Shown: in pieces, positions 33,605 to 42,423 of the stretch
How the letters are laid out: each line of letters begins with the position of its first letter
How positions within the stretch are numbered: position 1 is the stretch's first letter
DNA from: FEN-1279 sp964400285
GTDB taxonomy: Bacteria; Bacteroidota; Ignavibacteria; Tepidaquicellales; Tepidaquicellaceae
DNA: 64,000 bases
Direction of reading: 5' to 3'
NCBI GenBank assembly: GCA_964400285.1
Contig: CAYNTK010000010.1
Span: forward strand, 43,167 to 107,166
Made by a program: the position numbers and the translations under genes
Notes under the pieces: model-generated
The model's database searches: none
What the model was told of the DNA's origin: nothing
Seen by the model: the letters and a program-made list of their open reading frames with translations, nothing else

Positions 33605-34579
33605 ATGTCTGAAAATATTGAATTTTACGAAGAACAGAAAACAAACTGGAAAAAGAAATATTTTTTTGTCATTAATATTATTCTTTTTTTAGCAACATTT
33701 TTCACAACTACTTTGAGCGGGGTATTCTGGTCAAACAATGACCCATACCAGCTTTATAATTTCCCTATCGGATTAACATATTCGATTTTACTTCTGGCAG
33801 TTATCAGTGCACACGAATTTGGACACTACTTCGCCGCACGTATTCATAAAATTGATGTTACATTGCCCTTTTTTATCCCGTTTCCGTTTTTATTCCTAAA
33901 TCCGTTCGGGACTATGGGTGCAGTAATAAAAATGAAATCTCGTGTGCAATCGAGAAAATCTCTTTTCGATATCGGCGTTGCCGGACCAATATCCGGATGG
34001 CTCGTTGCGATGATATTTTTGATTATCGGGTATCTTACATTACCCCCGATTTCGTTTTTATATTCGCTTCACCCCGAATATCAGACTACGGGAATTCCGA
34101 CAACAGGACTTACATTTGGTTATAATATCGTATTTTTTGTTTTTGAAAAAATCTTTTCGGCACCAAATGTCTTTATACCACCGATGAACGAGATTTATCA
34201 TTATCCTTTCCTATGCGTTGGCTGGTTTGGTCTTTTAATTACTGCTTTGAATATGATGCCCGTAGGACAACTCGATGGCGGTCACATCTCTTATACAATG
34301 TTCGGCGAGAAGCACAAGATAATTGCAAACATAGTTTTTGGATTACTGCTATTCTTCGGACTCGCAGGTTTGCTACCCTTAATCGGCTTGAATTATAATT
34401 TCGGCTCTGCAAATTGGCTCGTTTGGGCAATACTGATTTTTTTTGTGATAAAGGTAAAGCATCCTCCTGTTGTATCAGATATGAATGAACCACTCGGAAC
34501 GGTCAGAACTATTCTCGGATGGATTTCGTTTATTATTTTTGTTATTTCATTTTGTCCTATTCCGGTTACGGATTTTTAA
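33605..34579 (+). CDS. Site-2 protease family (M50) intramembrane metallopeptidase
   Basis: A 324-residue membrane protein. The zinc motif HEFGH (residues 70-74) lies in one membrane helix, and the third ligand is in NMMPVGQLDGGHISY near 220-235. There are about six to seven hydrophobic helices and no PDZ domain, so it belongs to the simpler M50 group rather than RseP. It cuts membrane-embedded substrates, for example anti-sigma factors or remnant signal peptides; the substrate here is unknown. TATTTTGC stands 5 bases before the ATG. It starts a two-gene unit with the MFS carrier, both with higher G+C than their neighbours. Confidence 0.87.
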   Translation: MSENIEFYEEQKTNWKKKYFFVINIILFLATFFTTTLSGVFWSNNDPYQLYNFPIGLTYSILLLAVISAHEFGHYFAARIHKIDVTLPFFIPFPFLFLNPFGTMGAVIKMKSRVQSRKSLFDIGVAGPISGWLVAMIFLIIGYLTLPPISFLYSLHPEYQTTGIPTTGLTFGYNIVFFVFEKIFSAPNVFIPPMNEIYHYPFLCVGWFGLLITALNMMPVGQLDGGHISYTMFGEKHKIIANIVFGLLLFFGLAGLLPLIGLNYNFGSANWLVWAILIFFVIKVKHPPVVSDMNEPLGTVRTILGWISFIIFVISFCPIPVTDF

Positions 34580-34592
34580 TTATTTAGAAATT

Positions 34593-35810
34593 ATGGAAAG
34601 TAAAAACAGAACAGCTTTTTTAGTCATCTTCCTAACGATATTTATTGACCTTCTGGGATTTGGAATTATTATACCCTTACTTCCCGATTTTTTAAAAAAT
34701 GTTGTCGAAGCAAAAGAATCGGTGATAGGATTGGTTGTTGGTATTTTTTCGTTAATGCAGTTCATCTTCACTCCTGTCTGGGGCTCGATGTCGGATATAT
34801 ACGGTAGAAAACCTATTCTCGTTATGAGTTTAATCGGTAATGTGTTATCTTATTTTTTAATGGCTCTCGTTTTTTCAGGTATTTATCCCTCTCTTACTTT
34901 GCTGATTATTTCGAGAGCACTTGCTGGTATTTTTTCTGCTAATCTTTCTGCAGCTCAATCTGTTGTTTCCGATATAACCACAAAAGAAAACCGCTCTAAA
35001 GGAATGGGTTTAATCGGTGCGGCTTTCAGTCTCGGATTCATTTTTGGTCCTGCGCTCGGCGGTCTGCTTTCTTTCAAATTTGGTTATGGTATGCCTCTTT
35101 TCCTTGCGACTTTCTTTTCGTTTACTGCCGCATTGCTCTGCATTACAATTTTTAAAGAGACACTCAGTCCGGATATAATGAATCTAAATAAAAAGAATTT
35201 TAAAGGTGTAACTGTAATTAATTTCAAAGGTGTTCACGATGTAATTACAAATAAAAGAGTCGGTATTTTTGTAATCATTTTTTTCTTTATCACTTTTTCC
35301 TTTGCTAATATTCACGCAACATTTTTACTTTTCGCCGAAAGAAAAGAAGGTTTAAATCTAAATCAGGAAGAGGTCGGTTTCCTCTTATCTTTTATGGGTG
35401 TGATAGCCGCTATCGTTCAGGGTACGATGATTAAATTTTTTAAAAGTAAAATGGGTGAAGAAAAATCTTTGATTTTCGGAAATATAATGACAAGCATCGG
35501 ATTGGCATTAATTCCATTTTCTATGAACATCCCTGTTATACTTGTCGTTCTTACTGTATTAGCATTTGGAAACGGACTTAATAACCCGATGGTTCTCGGA
35601 TTAATTTCTCAAAATGTGGGACGGGACGAACAGGGTTCGGTGCTCGGTATTAATCAGGCACTCGGCTCGCTCGCAAGATTCCTAGGACCCGTTTGGGGAG
35701 GATTCGTTTATCAAAGTCTCGGTTTTCATTCTCCTTTCTTATCAGGTGCTTTCTTTATGATTCTAATAACAATTTTTAGCATCTTCTATCTTAAACCACA
35801 AAAGGTATAG
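34593..35810 (+). CDS. Major facilitator superfamily transporter
   Basis: A 405-residue, 12-helix carrier of the drug:H+ antiporter type. The loop 2-3 signature GSMSDIYGRKPILV is clear, as is LGFGIIIPLLPDF in helix 1, as in TetA-like carriers. The substrate is unknown; export of a drug or metabolite is the family's usual role. The frame extends upstream to 34485, but MESKNRTAFLVIFLT at 34593 is the natural start, 14 bases after the M50 gene. Confidence 0.87.
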   Translation: MESKNRTAFLVIFLTIFIDLLGFGIIIPLLPDFLKNVVEAKESVIGLVVGIFSLMQFIFTPVWGSMSDIYGRKPILVMSLIGNVLSYFLMALVFSGIYPSLTLLIISRALAGIFSANLSAAQSVVSDITTKENRSKGMGLIGAAFSLGFIFGPALGGLLSFKFGYGMPLFLATFFSFTAALLCITIFKETLSPDIMNLNKKNFKGVTVINFKGVHDVITNKRVGIFVIIFFFITFSFANIHATFLLFAERKEGLNLNQEEVGFLLSFMGVIAAIVQGTMIKFFKSKMGEEKSLIFGNIMTSIGLALIPFSMNIPVILVVLTVLAFGNGLNNPMVLGLISQNVGRDEQGSVLGINQALGSLARFLGPVWGGFVYQSLGFHSPFLSGAFFMILITIFSIFYLKPQKV

Positions 35811-35848
35811 AATATCTTACTGCTCTCAATTTTTTAAATATTTAATCT

Positions 35849-36595
35849 TTATATAATACCTATCACTCCCATCATTCTACCAGTTTTATCCTTATCCCGC
35901 CTATAAGAATGAAATAAATCTTTTCTTTCAAAAGTGCAATACTCTGACACTTCTATATTTTCTTCCGGCACTCCGAGATTTTTTAATTGTATAAGATTAT
36001 CTTTCTTTAAATCGATATGATACTTACCATTAATTTTTTCTTTAACATTTTCTTCGAATAACTCTGCAACATCTTTGCCTACTTCGAAATGTTCAAATGA
36101 AATTCCCGGACCTATGTAAGCCATCATACTTTTTATATCAATAGAAAATTCTTTAATAATTCTTTTTATAGTTAAAGTCGTTATTTTGTTTAATGTCCCT
36201 TTCCATCCTGAATGAATTGCTGCTATAACTTTTTTCTTCGGTTCGTATAAAAAAATCGGTAAACAATCAGCAATACATACTGCTAAAAAATTATTTCTCT
36301 TGTTAGTATATAAAGCATCACAATTCCTGAAAAATTTTGGCTCTTCTACATAATTAGATTTATCAGAATGAATTTGTAATTGGTATGATACCCTGCTTTC
36401 ATCTATGCCAAGCTCATCATAAAAAATTTTTCTGTTTTTATTAACTCTTTCTACTTTATCTCTAACACGATAACTCAAGTTGAAATAAAAAGGCGGTTCG
36501 TTATCCCCCCCTATTTTAGTGCTTATACCAAATTTTAATTCGCTGAATTTTTTTAAAATATTCGATTTTATAATTATTATCTTACTATTATTCAT
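35849..36595 (-). CDS. pgeF: Purine nucleoside phosphorylase-like multicopper oxidase fold protein (YfiH/PgeF)
   Basis: A 248-residue protein of the YfiH/PgeF (laccase-domain, DUF152) family. The three zinc ligands are visible: His in LQIHSDKS, Cys in IADCLPIF and His in AIHSGWKGTL, with GPGISFEHFEVG later. Members act as purine nucleoside phosphorylase/adenosine deaminase and in E. coli correct misincorporated amino acids in peptidoglycan precursors. It is cytoplasmic. Its start overlaps the end of the arfB gene by 8 bases. Confidence 0.9.
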   Translation of the reverse strand: MNNSKIIIIKSNILKKFSELKFGISTKIGGDNEPPFYFNLSYRVRDKVERVNKNRKIFYDELGIDESRVSYQLQIHSDKSNYVEEPKFFRNCDALYTNKRNNFLAVCIADCLPIFLYEPKKKVIAAIHSGWKGTLNKITTLTIKRIIKEFSIDIKSMMAYIGPGISFEHFEVGKDVAELFEENVKEKINGKYHIDLKKDNLIQLKNLGVPEENIEVSEYCTFERKDLFHSYRRDKDKTGRMMGVIGII

Positions 36596-36995
36596 CGAGT
36601 AAATCTACTCTCCTGTTCGATTTCTTCTGTGATATGATTTTTTTAGTTTCTAATCTTTTTTCTTTTGATATTTTAGTTGGTTCTGTTTTATGCCTAATTT
36701 TTTCTTTTTCCAAAGCTTTTTCTAATAATTTGTAAAATTTTTCTATAGCTCTGGTTTTATTTAAAAACTGTGAACGCTCTTTTTGTGAGATAATTTTTAA
36801 TATCCCATTTTTATCTATTCTATTATATAGTTTTTCCAATAGAATACATTTCTCTTTATCACTTAACAATTCCGTTTTTAAAATATCGAAATTCAATTCT
36901 ATCTTGGTCGATACCTTATTTACATTTTGTCCACCTTTCCCCCCGCTTCGTGAGGCTTTAAAAACAAATTCTTTATTAAAATCAATCTTTTTCAA
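36588..36995 (-). CDS. arfB: Ribosome rescue hydrolase ArfB-like (class I release factor-like)
   Basis: A peptidyl-tRNA hydrolase that frees stalled ribosomes. It has the catalytic loop SGGKGGQNVNKVSTKIEL with the GGQ that cuts the ester bond, and a Lys/Arg-rich C-terminal tail (KTEPTKISKEKRLETKKI...RRVD) that enters the empty mRNA channel. I chose a TTG at 36995 as start (135 residues), because the alternative TTG at 37061 adds 22 residues translated from A-rich DNA, mostly Phe and Ile, absent from family members. It overlaps pgeF, suggesting co-expression. Confidence 0.87.
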   Translation of the reverse strand: MKKIDFNKEFVFKASRSGGKGGQNVNKVSTKIELNFDILKTELLSDKEKCILLEKLYNRIDKNGILKIISQKERSQFLNKTRAIEKFYKLLEKALEKEKIRHKTEPTKISKEKRLETKKIISQKKSNRRVDLLDE

Positions 36996-37224
36996 AAAAA
37001 TAAAATTTAAAAGAAAATAAAACTTTATAAAAAATATAAAAACAAAAAAATAAATGACCAAAAAGATAAGATATTATTGTTAATAAATTCTTAAATAATA
37101 ATTATGTTTAATCATTTATTGTCAAAAAAATATAACTACGATTCTTTTTTTTAAATTGATAAGGATTTATTATATACTTTATTAACTTAAAAATGTTTTT
37201 TAACTTTATAAATTAAAAAAAATT

Positions 37225-38205
37225 ATGAACAAAATAATATCGACAATAACATTCATTTTGCTTTTATTTAGTATTGGATATTCACAAAATGGCAAAAAAA
37301 TTGTTTATAGTTCCGATAACACAAAAAGTAACTATTTTCAGATTTTTACTATGAATGAAGACGGAAGTGGAAAAAAACAAATTACAGATTTACCTGCAAA
37401 TTGCTCCAAACCAAAATGGTCGCAAGATGGTACTAAAATAGTTTTTCAAACTGATGATGAGAGAATTTTTTTAATTGTAAACGCTGATACCGATTCACCC
37501 GAAGAACCAATTTTTATTTTTGGCGGTTCTAATCCCTCCTTTACACCTGACGGAGAGCAAATCATTTTTAATTCAGACCACGATGGAGCATTATCAATTT
37601 ATATAATAGACCCCGCAGAGGGTGAAGCTTATTTAATCTCTACAATTGGTTACTCTAACCAACAAGTCTTATCTAAAAGTGGTAAGTATCTTGTCTTTTC
37701 TGCTTTCTACGAAGGTAGCAAATGTATTATGATGACAGATCTCGAAGATACAACTGATGAAAATACTATCCAAATAAATATTAATAAAGATGCAAACTTA
37801 CTTCCCGATATCTCATCAGATGCGAATATGGTGGTTTATGCAGGATTTAATAATCAGTTAAATGGAACTATATATATTTTTGATAACGGAAAAGAATATG
37901 CTTTGACTAAAGGGATTACAAGTTGTAATCTACCTAAATTTTCCCCAAACGATAAAAAAATTGCATTCTTATCTATTGGTTCGAACACCGTAAAACTCTA
38001 TACTATGAATATCGATGGAAGTAATAAAGAAGCTCTAAACACTAAAGGTGGTAACATCGGAACTTATAAATGGATGGATAACGAAAAAATTATTTATGAC
38101 TCAGAAAACGGGGACAATTACCAGATTGGAATTGTTAATGTAAATAACGGAACAAGTAATTTACTTACTTCAAAAGGAAATAATATGCACCCTGATGTTT
38201 ATTAG
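37225..38205 (+). CDS. TolB-like beta-propeller (PD40) exported protein
   Basis: A 326-residue protein with a signal peptide (1-20, ending ...GYSQ) and about six WD40-like PD40 blades: KIVYSSD, IFTMNEDGSGKKQITDLPANC, PKWSQDGTKIVFQ, PSFTPDGEQIIFNSD, PKFSPNDKKIAFLS and LYTMNIDGSNKEAL. This repeat is the TolB propeller. It lacks the N-terminal TolB domain and a peptidoglycan-binding partner, so it is probably a periplasmic protein-binding propeller and not TolB itself. It lies 23 bases before metF; a functional link is not obvious. Confidence 0.78.
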   Translation: MNKIISTITFILLLFSIGYSQNGKKIVYSSDNTKSNYFQIFTMNEDGSGKKQITDLPANCSKPKWSQDGTKIVFQTDDERIFLIVNADTDSPEEPIFIFGGSNPSFTPDGEQIIFNSDHDGALSIYIIDPAEGEAYLISTIGYSNQQVLSKSGKYLVFSAFYEGSKCIMMTDLEDTTDENTIQININKDANLLPDISSDANMVVYAGFNNQLNGTIYIFDNGKEYALTKGITSCNLPKFSPNDKKIAFLSIGSNTVKLYTMNIDGSNKEALNTKGGNIGTYKWMDNEKIIYDSENGDNYQIGIVNVNNGTSNLLTSKGNNMHPDVY

Positions 38206-38228
38206 TTTTTAATTTAAAAGAAATTATT

Positions 38229-39179
38229 TTGAAAGTAATTGAACATTTAGAACAAGCAAAAAATCCATTATTAAGTTTTGAAATAATCCCACCCCTTAGA
38301 GGTGGAGATATTAATCAAATTTTTAGTATTATTGATGATTTGATAAAATACAATCCACCTTTTATTGATGTAACATCACACTCGGCTGAAGTTCAATATA
38401 TTGAAACCCCTGAAGGCATTAAAAAGAAAATAAAAAGAAAAAGGCCGGGTACTATTGGTCTTTGTGTTGCAATAAAAAATAAATATAATGTTGAAACTGT
38501 TCCTCATTTACTCTGTCTGGGGTTTACTAAAGAGGAAACCGAAGATGCACTTATCGAATTAAATTACTTGGGTATCGAAAATGTCTTAGCAGTAAGAGGA
38601 GATGAAAGAGAATACAAAAAACCTATCCCTCAGGGAAAGACAAGTAATATTTATACGATTGAACTTGTTGAGCAAATTGCTAATATGAATAAAGGAAAAT
38701 ATCTCGAAGAAGATTTACTCGATGCAGCATCAACTAATTTTTGTATTGGTGTTGGTGGATACCCAGAAAAGCACTTCGAAGCACCTAATTTAAAAACTGA
38801 CATTAAATATCTTAAAAATAAACTCGATGCAGGAGCACATTATGTTGTCACGCAAATGTTTTTTAACAATGAACATTTTTATAATTTTGTAAAATTATGC
38901 AGAGACGAGGGCATAACAGCTCCGATTATTCCAGGTATTAAAATACTAACTTCTAAAAAACATCTTGCAAGTCTACCTAAAGATTTCATTATCGATATTC
39001 CTGAAGAACTATCGGAAGAAATCCTGAAATCTGATAATAAATTCACACAGGAGATTGGCATTAATTGGGCTTATAAACAAGTTGAAGCCTTATTCAATTT
39101 TGGTGTTCCAGCAGTTCACTTTTATATTCTACAATACTCAAGCCCTATACAAAAATTGTTAAAAAAATTGAATATATAA
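38229..39179 (+). CDS. metF: Methylenetetrahydrofolate reductase
   Basis: A 316-residue FAD-containing TIM-barrel enzyme that reduces 5,10-methylene-THF to 5-methyl-THF for methionine synthesis. It shows SFEIIPPLRGG near the start (catalytic Glu), PPFIDVTSHSAEV, NVLAVRGDER (the conserved RGD), FCIGVGGYPEKHFEAPN, AGAHYVVTQMFF and PIIPGIKIL. The start is a TTG at 38229; no ATG lies nearby, and MKVIEHLEQ matches the family N-terminus. A terminator at 39290 ends the unit. No SAM-type riboswitch is visible upstream. Confidence 0.93.
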   Translation: MKVIEHLEQAKNPLLSFEIIPPLRGGDINQIFSIIDDLIKYNPPFIDVTSHSAEVQYIETPEGIKKKIKRKRPGTIGLCVAIKNKYNVETVPHLLCLGFTKEETEDALIELNYLGIENVLAVRGDEREYKKPIPQGKTSNIYTIELVEQIANMNKGKYLEEDLLDAASTNFCIGVGGYPEKHFEAPNLKTDIKYLKNKLDAGAHYVVTQMFFNNEHFYNFVKLCRDEGITAPIIPGIKILTSKKHLASLPKDFIIDIPEELSEEILKSDNKFTQEIGINWAYKQVEALFNFGVPAVHFYILQYSSPIQKLLKKLNI

Positions 39180-39289
39180 TTATTATTATCTTGATATTTC
39201 CGTTTTTTGTTGATAATTTTAAAAGATGGATTTAATAAAGATTTTAATATTTTATAGTTATATTAATAAATTTTACAAGTAAATTTTTA

Positions 39290-39324
39290 AAAAGTGTATC
39301 CCCGAAAGATACACTTTTTTTTTT
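39290..39324 (+). terminator. Rho-independent terminator of metF
   Basis: AAAAGTGTATC (39290-39300) pairs with GATACACTTTT (39308-39318) around a 7-base loop and is followed by a long T run. It separates metF from the Nif3-like gene. Confidence 0.88.
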
Positions 39325-39342
39325 ATTCACATTTTACAAATT

Positions 39343-39969
39343 ATGGATATTAAAAATTTTTCAAGTCTTTTTAAAAAAAACGAAATTGAAAAAATTGAAT
39401 ATATCAGTTATTTATATAATAATAGAAAGAAAATAGTTACTTTTGTCCCTCTTAATTATGTAGATAAATTGACTTTTGAGATGTCATTCGCTGGTGCAGG
39501 AAAAATCGGAAATTATGATTTCTGCTCTTTTCGTATGAAAGGACTTGGAACTTATATGCCCGGAAATAAAACTAATCCTTATATTGGTGAAAAAGGTAAA
39601 CTTTCCTTTGAAGAAGAAATTAGATTGGAAATGGAATGTGGAGAAGAAGAACTTGAAAAAGTTATCGACGCATTACTAATTAATCATCCTTATGAAGAAG
39701 TAGCTTATGAAATGTATGATTTTAAAAAACGCTCTAATATTCCTAACACAATTTTTATTTCTTTTAAAAAAGTTTTTTCTTTAAAAGACTTAATTTCAAA
39801 AATCAATAAAAAAATTCAGATTAAAAATATTGATAACAATATTAAAATTAAGAATTTGTTTTTCACTATTCACGAATTAAATAATTCTCTTTTAAAAAAA
39901 GCGAAAGATAATAATTGCAATTTAATAATTTTTTCGGAAAAAAATCAAATTAAATTTAAATTTATATAA
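39343..39969 (+). CDS. Truncated Nif3/YqfO-like protein (insert domain plus degenerate C-terminal part)
   Basis: The first 125 residues are the PII/CutA-like insert domain of bacterial Nif3 (DUF34) proteins: VTFVPLNYVDKL, AGAGKIGNYDFCSFRMKGLGTY, NPYIGEKGKL and NHPYEEVAYEMYDF. The last 75 residues, from FSLKDLISKIN to NCNLIIFSE, follow the order of the Nif3 C-terminal half but have lost the His/Glu metal ligands. The whole N-terminal metal-binding half is missing, and a terminator directly precedes the gene, so there is no room for it. It is 208 residues against about 365 in complete proteins. The position before the zinc-ribbon gene and rnpB is where a full nif3 is often found. Its stop overlaps the next start (TAATG). 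Confidence 0.75.
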   Translation: MDIKNFSSLFKKNEIEKIEYISYLYNNRKKIVTFVPLNYVDKLTFEMSFAGAGKIGNYDFCSFRMKGLGTYMPGNKTNPYIGEKGKLSFEEEIRLEMECGEEELEKVIDALLINHPYEEVAYEMYDFKKRSNIPNTIFISFKKVFSLKDLISKINKKIQIKNIDNNIKIKNLFFTIHELNNSLLKKAKDNNCNLIIFSEKNQIKFKFI

Positions 39970-40820
39970 TGAAAGAAACTAATTTAGAACAAAATCCTTT
40001 GGATGTTAATAACAATTCTGAGCACAGCGATGAATCCGAGCCTGAGTCGAGGATCCTCGAATACTTTGAATATAAGGAAGGGATACAAAAACCCAATCTT
40101 ACTGATAAATTAATACTTCTTAACGAATTAACTAAGATTGACAAAGAATTAGCTGAAATTGACGAAGAAAAAGGTGATTTACCTGAAAAGATTAAAGCTT
40201 TAACAGATAATATCGAAACAATCGAAAACATTATTAAAGAAGATTCTTCAAAAATCGAGTTCCTCGAAAATGAAAAGCAACAATTAATTAAGGATAACAA
40301 ATCTTACGAAGAAAAAATGAATAAATACGATGAATTGAAGTATAATGCTAAAAGCAACAAAGAATACGATGACATTGTAAAATCAATTGATAGCTATATG
40401 GACTTAATTGAAAAAAATGAAGCTCGAATAAAAGAAATAAATGCTCAAAACTCTACCGTTAAAAAAGAAATTGATGAAAGAACCACAAAAAATGAAGAGT
40501 TTAAAAAGGAGCTTGAAGAAAATAAAGAACTCCTTAATGAATTAAATAAAGAATTTGAAGACGAAGAAATTGAGCTTAATGAAAAAAGAAATGAATTATT
40601 AAAAAAACTCGATGATGAAACTAAAAGTTTATATGAAAGAATTAATCGTTCTTTAAAAGGTGAAGCAACTGCAATAGTCCGAAAAGGCAATTGCAGTGGC
40701 TGTTATAACTCTGTTCCTCCACAAAGAGAAATAGAAATTAAAATGGCAGAAGAAATCTTCACCTGTCAATCCTGTGGAAGGATTTTAATTGATGAATCCA
40801 TTGTTTCAAGTAGTATATAA
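39969..40820 (+). CDS. C4-type zinc ribbon coiled-coil protein
   Basis: A 283-residue protein made of a long antiparallel coiled coil rich in Glu and Lys (about residues 45-225), followed by a C-terminal zinc ribbon with CSGCYNSVPPQ and CQSCGRIL (two CxxC pairs about 30 residues apart). This is the family exemplified by Chlamydia CT398 and H. pylori HP0958/FlgZ, linked to sigma-54 and flagellar control in those species. It is translationally coupled to the truncated Nif3 gene and is followed within 11 bases by RNase P RNA, a neighbourhood found in several phyla. Confidence 0.85.
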   Translation: MKETNLEQNPLDVNNNSEHSDESEPESRILEYFEYKEGIQKPNLTDKLILLNELTKIDKELAEIDEEKGDLPEKIKALTDNIETIENIIKEDSSKIEFLENEKQQLIKDNKSYEEKMNKYDELKYNAKSNKEYDDIVKSIDSYMDLIEKNEARIKEINAQNSTVKKEIDERTTKNEEFKKELEENKELLNELNKEFEDEEIELNEKRNELLKKLDDETKSLYERINRSLKGEATAIVRKGNCSGCYNSVPPQREIEIKMAEEIFTCQSCGRILIDESIVSSSI

Positions 40821-40830
40821 GTTCTTTTAT

Positions 40831-41213
40831 ATCCGTTCCGTTTTAAGCAATCGCGCAAATCCTTTTTAGGAAAGTGAGGAAAGTCCGGACTCCATAAAAG
40901 CAGGGATGCCGGGAGAAATTCCCGGGTTATTTTTCGGCAACGGAAAGTAGCAGAAAGTGTTATAGAGAAGTAAACTACCCCTTTAAAGGGTAAAGGTGAA
41001 ACGGCAGGGTAAGAGCCTACCATTCAGAAAGTAATTTTTGAGATTATCAAACCTCATCCGGAGCAAGACCAAGTATAGGGAGTTTAAGTTCTGCTTGCTT
41101 TTTATACTCCCGGGGTAGGTTGCAAAAAACCTGTGAGTAATTGCAGGTTAAGACAAATGATTGCTATCCCGAATTTTCGGGAAACAGAATCCGGCTTATT
41201 AAACGGAACGGAT
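40831..41213 (+). ncRNA. rnpB: RNase P RNA (class A)
   Basis: The ends pair over 13 bases (ATCCGTTCCGTTT at 40831-40843 and AAACGGAACGGAT at 41201-41213), forming P1. Conserved parts include GAGGAAAGTCCGGACTCC, AACGGAAAGTAGCAGAAAG, GGTAAAGGTGAAACGGCAGG and the 3' block ACAGAATCCGGCTTA (the P4 partner). These are hallmarks of the catalytic RNA that matures tRNA 5' ends. The last stem is followed by TTTTTT, which probably serves as terminator next to the convergent nadA stop. Confidence 0.95.
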
Positions 41214-41216
41214 TTT

Positions 41217-42173
41217 TTAACTCATCTCTAACATTTTCATAATGGGCTTTAATGCTTTTAGTCTTAATTCTTCATTCATTGTAATCTCTGGTGTTTTATC
41301 TCTCATACATAAATATAATTTTTCCATTGTATTCAACTTCATATATGGACACTCATTGCAAGAACAAGATGCTTCCGGCGGGGCTGTTATATATATTTTA
41401 TCTGGACTTTTTTTCTTCATCTGATTTAATATCCCTGGTTCGGTTGCTACTATAAATTCTTTTGCATCGCTTTCCTGAACATACTTCAATAATGCACTCG
41501 TCGATCCGATAAAATCGGAATAATTTAAAATTGATTCTTCACACTCAGGATGCGAAATAATCTTTGCATTTGGATACTCGGTTTTTAACTTAATAATTTT
41601 TTTCTCGCTAAATGTTTCATGAACTATACAAGAACCCTGCCATAGCTTCATATCTCTTCCTGTCTTCTTAATTAAATATTTCCCCAAATTTTTATCAGGC
41701 GCAAATATTATTTTTTGGTCTGTAGGTAATTGCTTAACGATTTTCTCTGCATTAGATGAAGTACATATAATATCTGAAATTGCCTTTACTTCAGCCGAAC
41801 AATTTATATAACTTATTAAAATATGGTCTGGATTCTTTTCTTTGAATTTCTGTAAAAGTGGTGCAGGGCATCCTTCGGCAAGCGAACATCCCGCTTTTAA
41901 ATCAGGTAACAAAACCAATTTCGTTGGATTTAATATCTTTGCTGTCTCAGCCATAAAATGTACACCAGCAAAAACTATAACATCCGCTTCTGTTTTTTGT
42001 GCTTCTTGTGCTAATTGCAAACTGTCACCTATAAAATCTGCAATATCTTGTATCTCTGACTCCTGATAAAAGTGAGCTAATATAATTGCATTTAATTCCT
42101 TTCTTAAACGAAGAATTTCCTCTTCGTAATTTACTTCTACACCACGCTTTTCTTCTTTTTGTGTATTAATCAT
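41217..42173 (-). CDS. nadA: Quinolinate synthase
   Basis: A 318-residue [4Fe-4S] enzyme that condenses iminoaspartate with dihydroxyacetone phosphate in NAD synthesis. It shows AIILAHFYQESEIQDIADF, GDSLQLAQEA, GVHFMAETAKIL, the first cluster Cys in KAGCSLAEGCP, INCSAEVKA, the second Cys in WQGSCIVHE, SHPECEES and the third in SCSCNECPYMKLNT. All expected motifs are present. nadB and nadC are not in the window. It converges on rnpB. Confidence 0.95.
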   Translation of the reverse strand: MINTQKEEKRGVEVNYEEEILRLRKELNAIILAHFYQESEIQDIADFIGDSLQLAQEAQKTEADVIVFAGVHFMAETAKILNPTKLVLLPDLKAGCSLAEGCPAPLLQKFKEKNPDHILISYINCSAEVKAISDIICTSSNAEKIVKQLPTDQKIIFAPDKNLGKYLIKKTGRDMKLWQGSCIVHETFSEKKIIKLKTEYPNAKIISHPECEESILNYSDFIGSTSALLKYVQESDAKEFIVATEPGILNQMKKKSPDKIYITAPPEASCSCNECPYMKLNTMEKLYLCMRDKTPEITMNEELRLKALKPIMKMLEMS

Positions 42174-42227
42174 ATAAATTTATTATTACAATCTTATTAA
42201 TTATAAAATTAAACCTTTTTTCAATCT

Positions 42228-42251
42228 TATCCCACTTTGGTAGAGTGGAAC
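42228..42251. repeat. GTTCC-type palindrome between divergent genes
   Basis: TATCCCACTTTGG runs into TAGAGTGGAAC, giving an imperfect CCACT/AGTGG hairpin. Read on the minus strand it begins GTTCCACTC and ends GTGGGATA, like the palindrome at 33213-33231 and, in part, the terminator at 18811-18839. It suggests a small dispersed family. Confidence 0.35.
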
Positions 42252-42423
42252 ATCGACTTATTTAATTTCAAGCTATTAAAATAACTTTTTAAAACCTTTT
42301 TTAATATATAACAAAAAATATCTTATTTTTATTTAATTTTATGTATCATTAAAAAATCAGATATATTCTATATAATTTATATATGAATTACAACTTCAAA
42401 AATAATTTCGTAATTTTATAATT

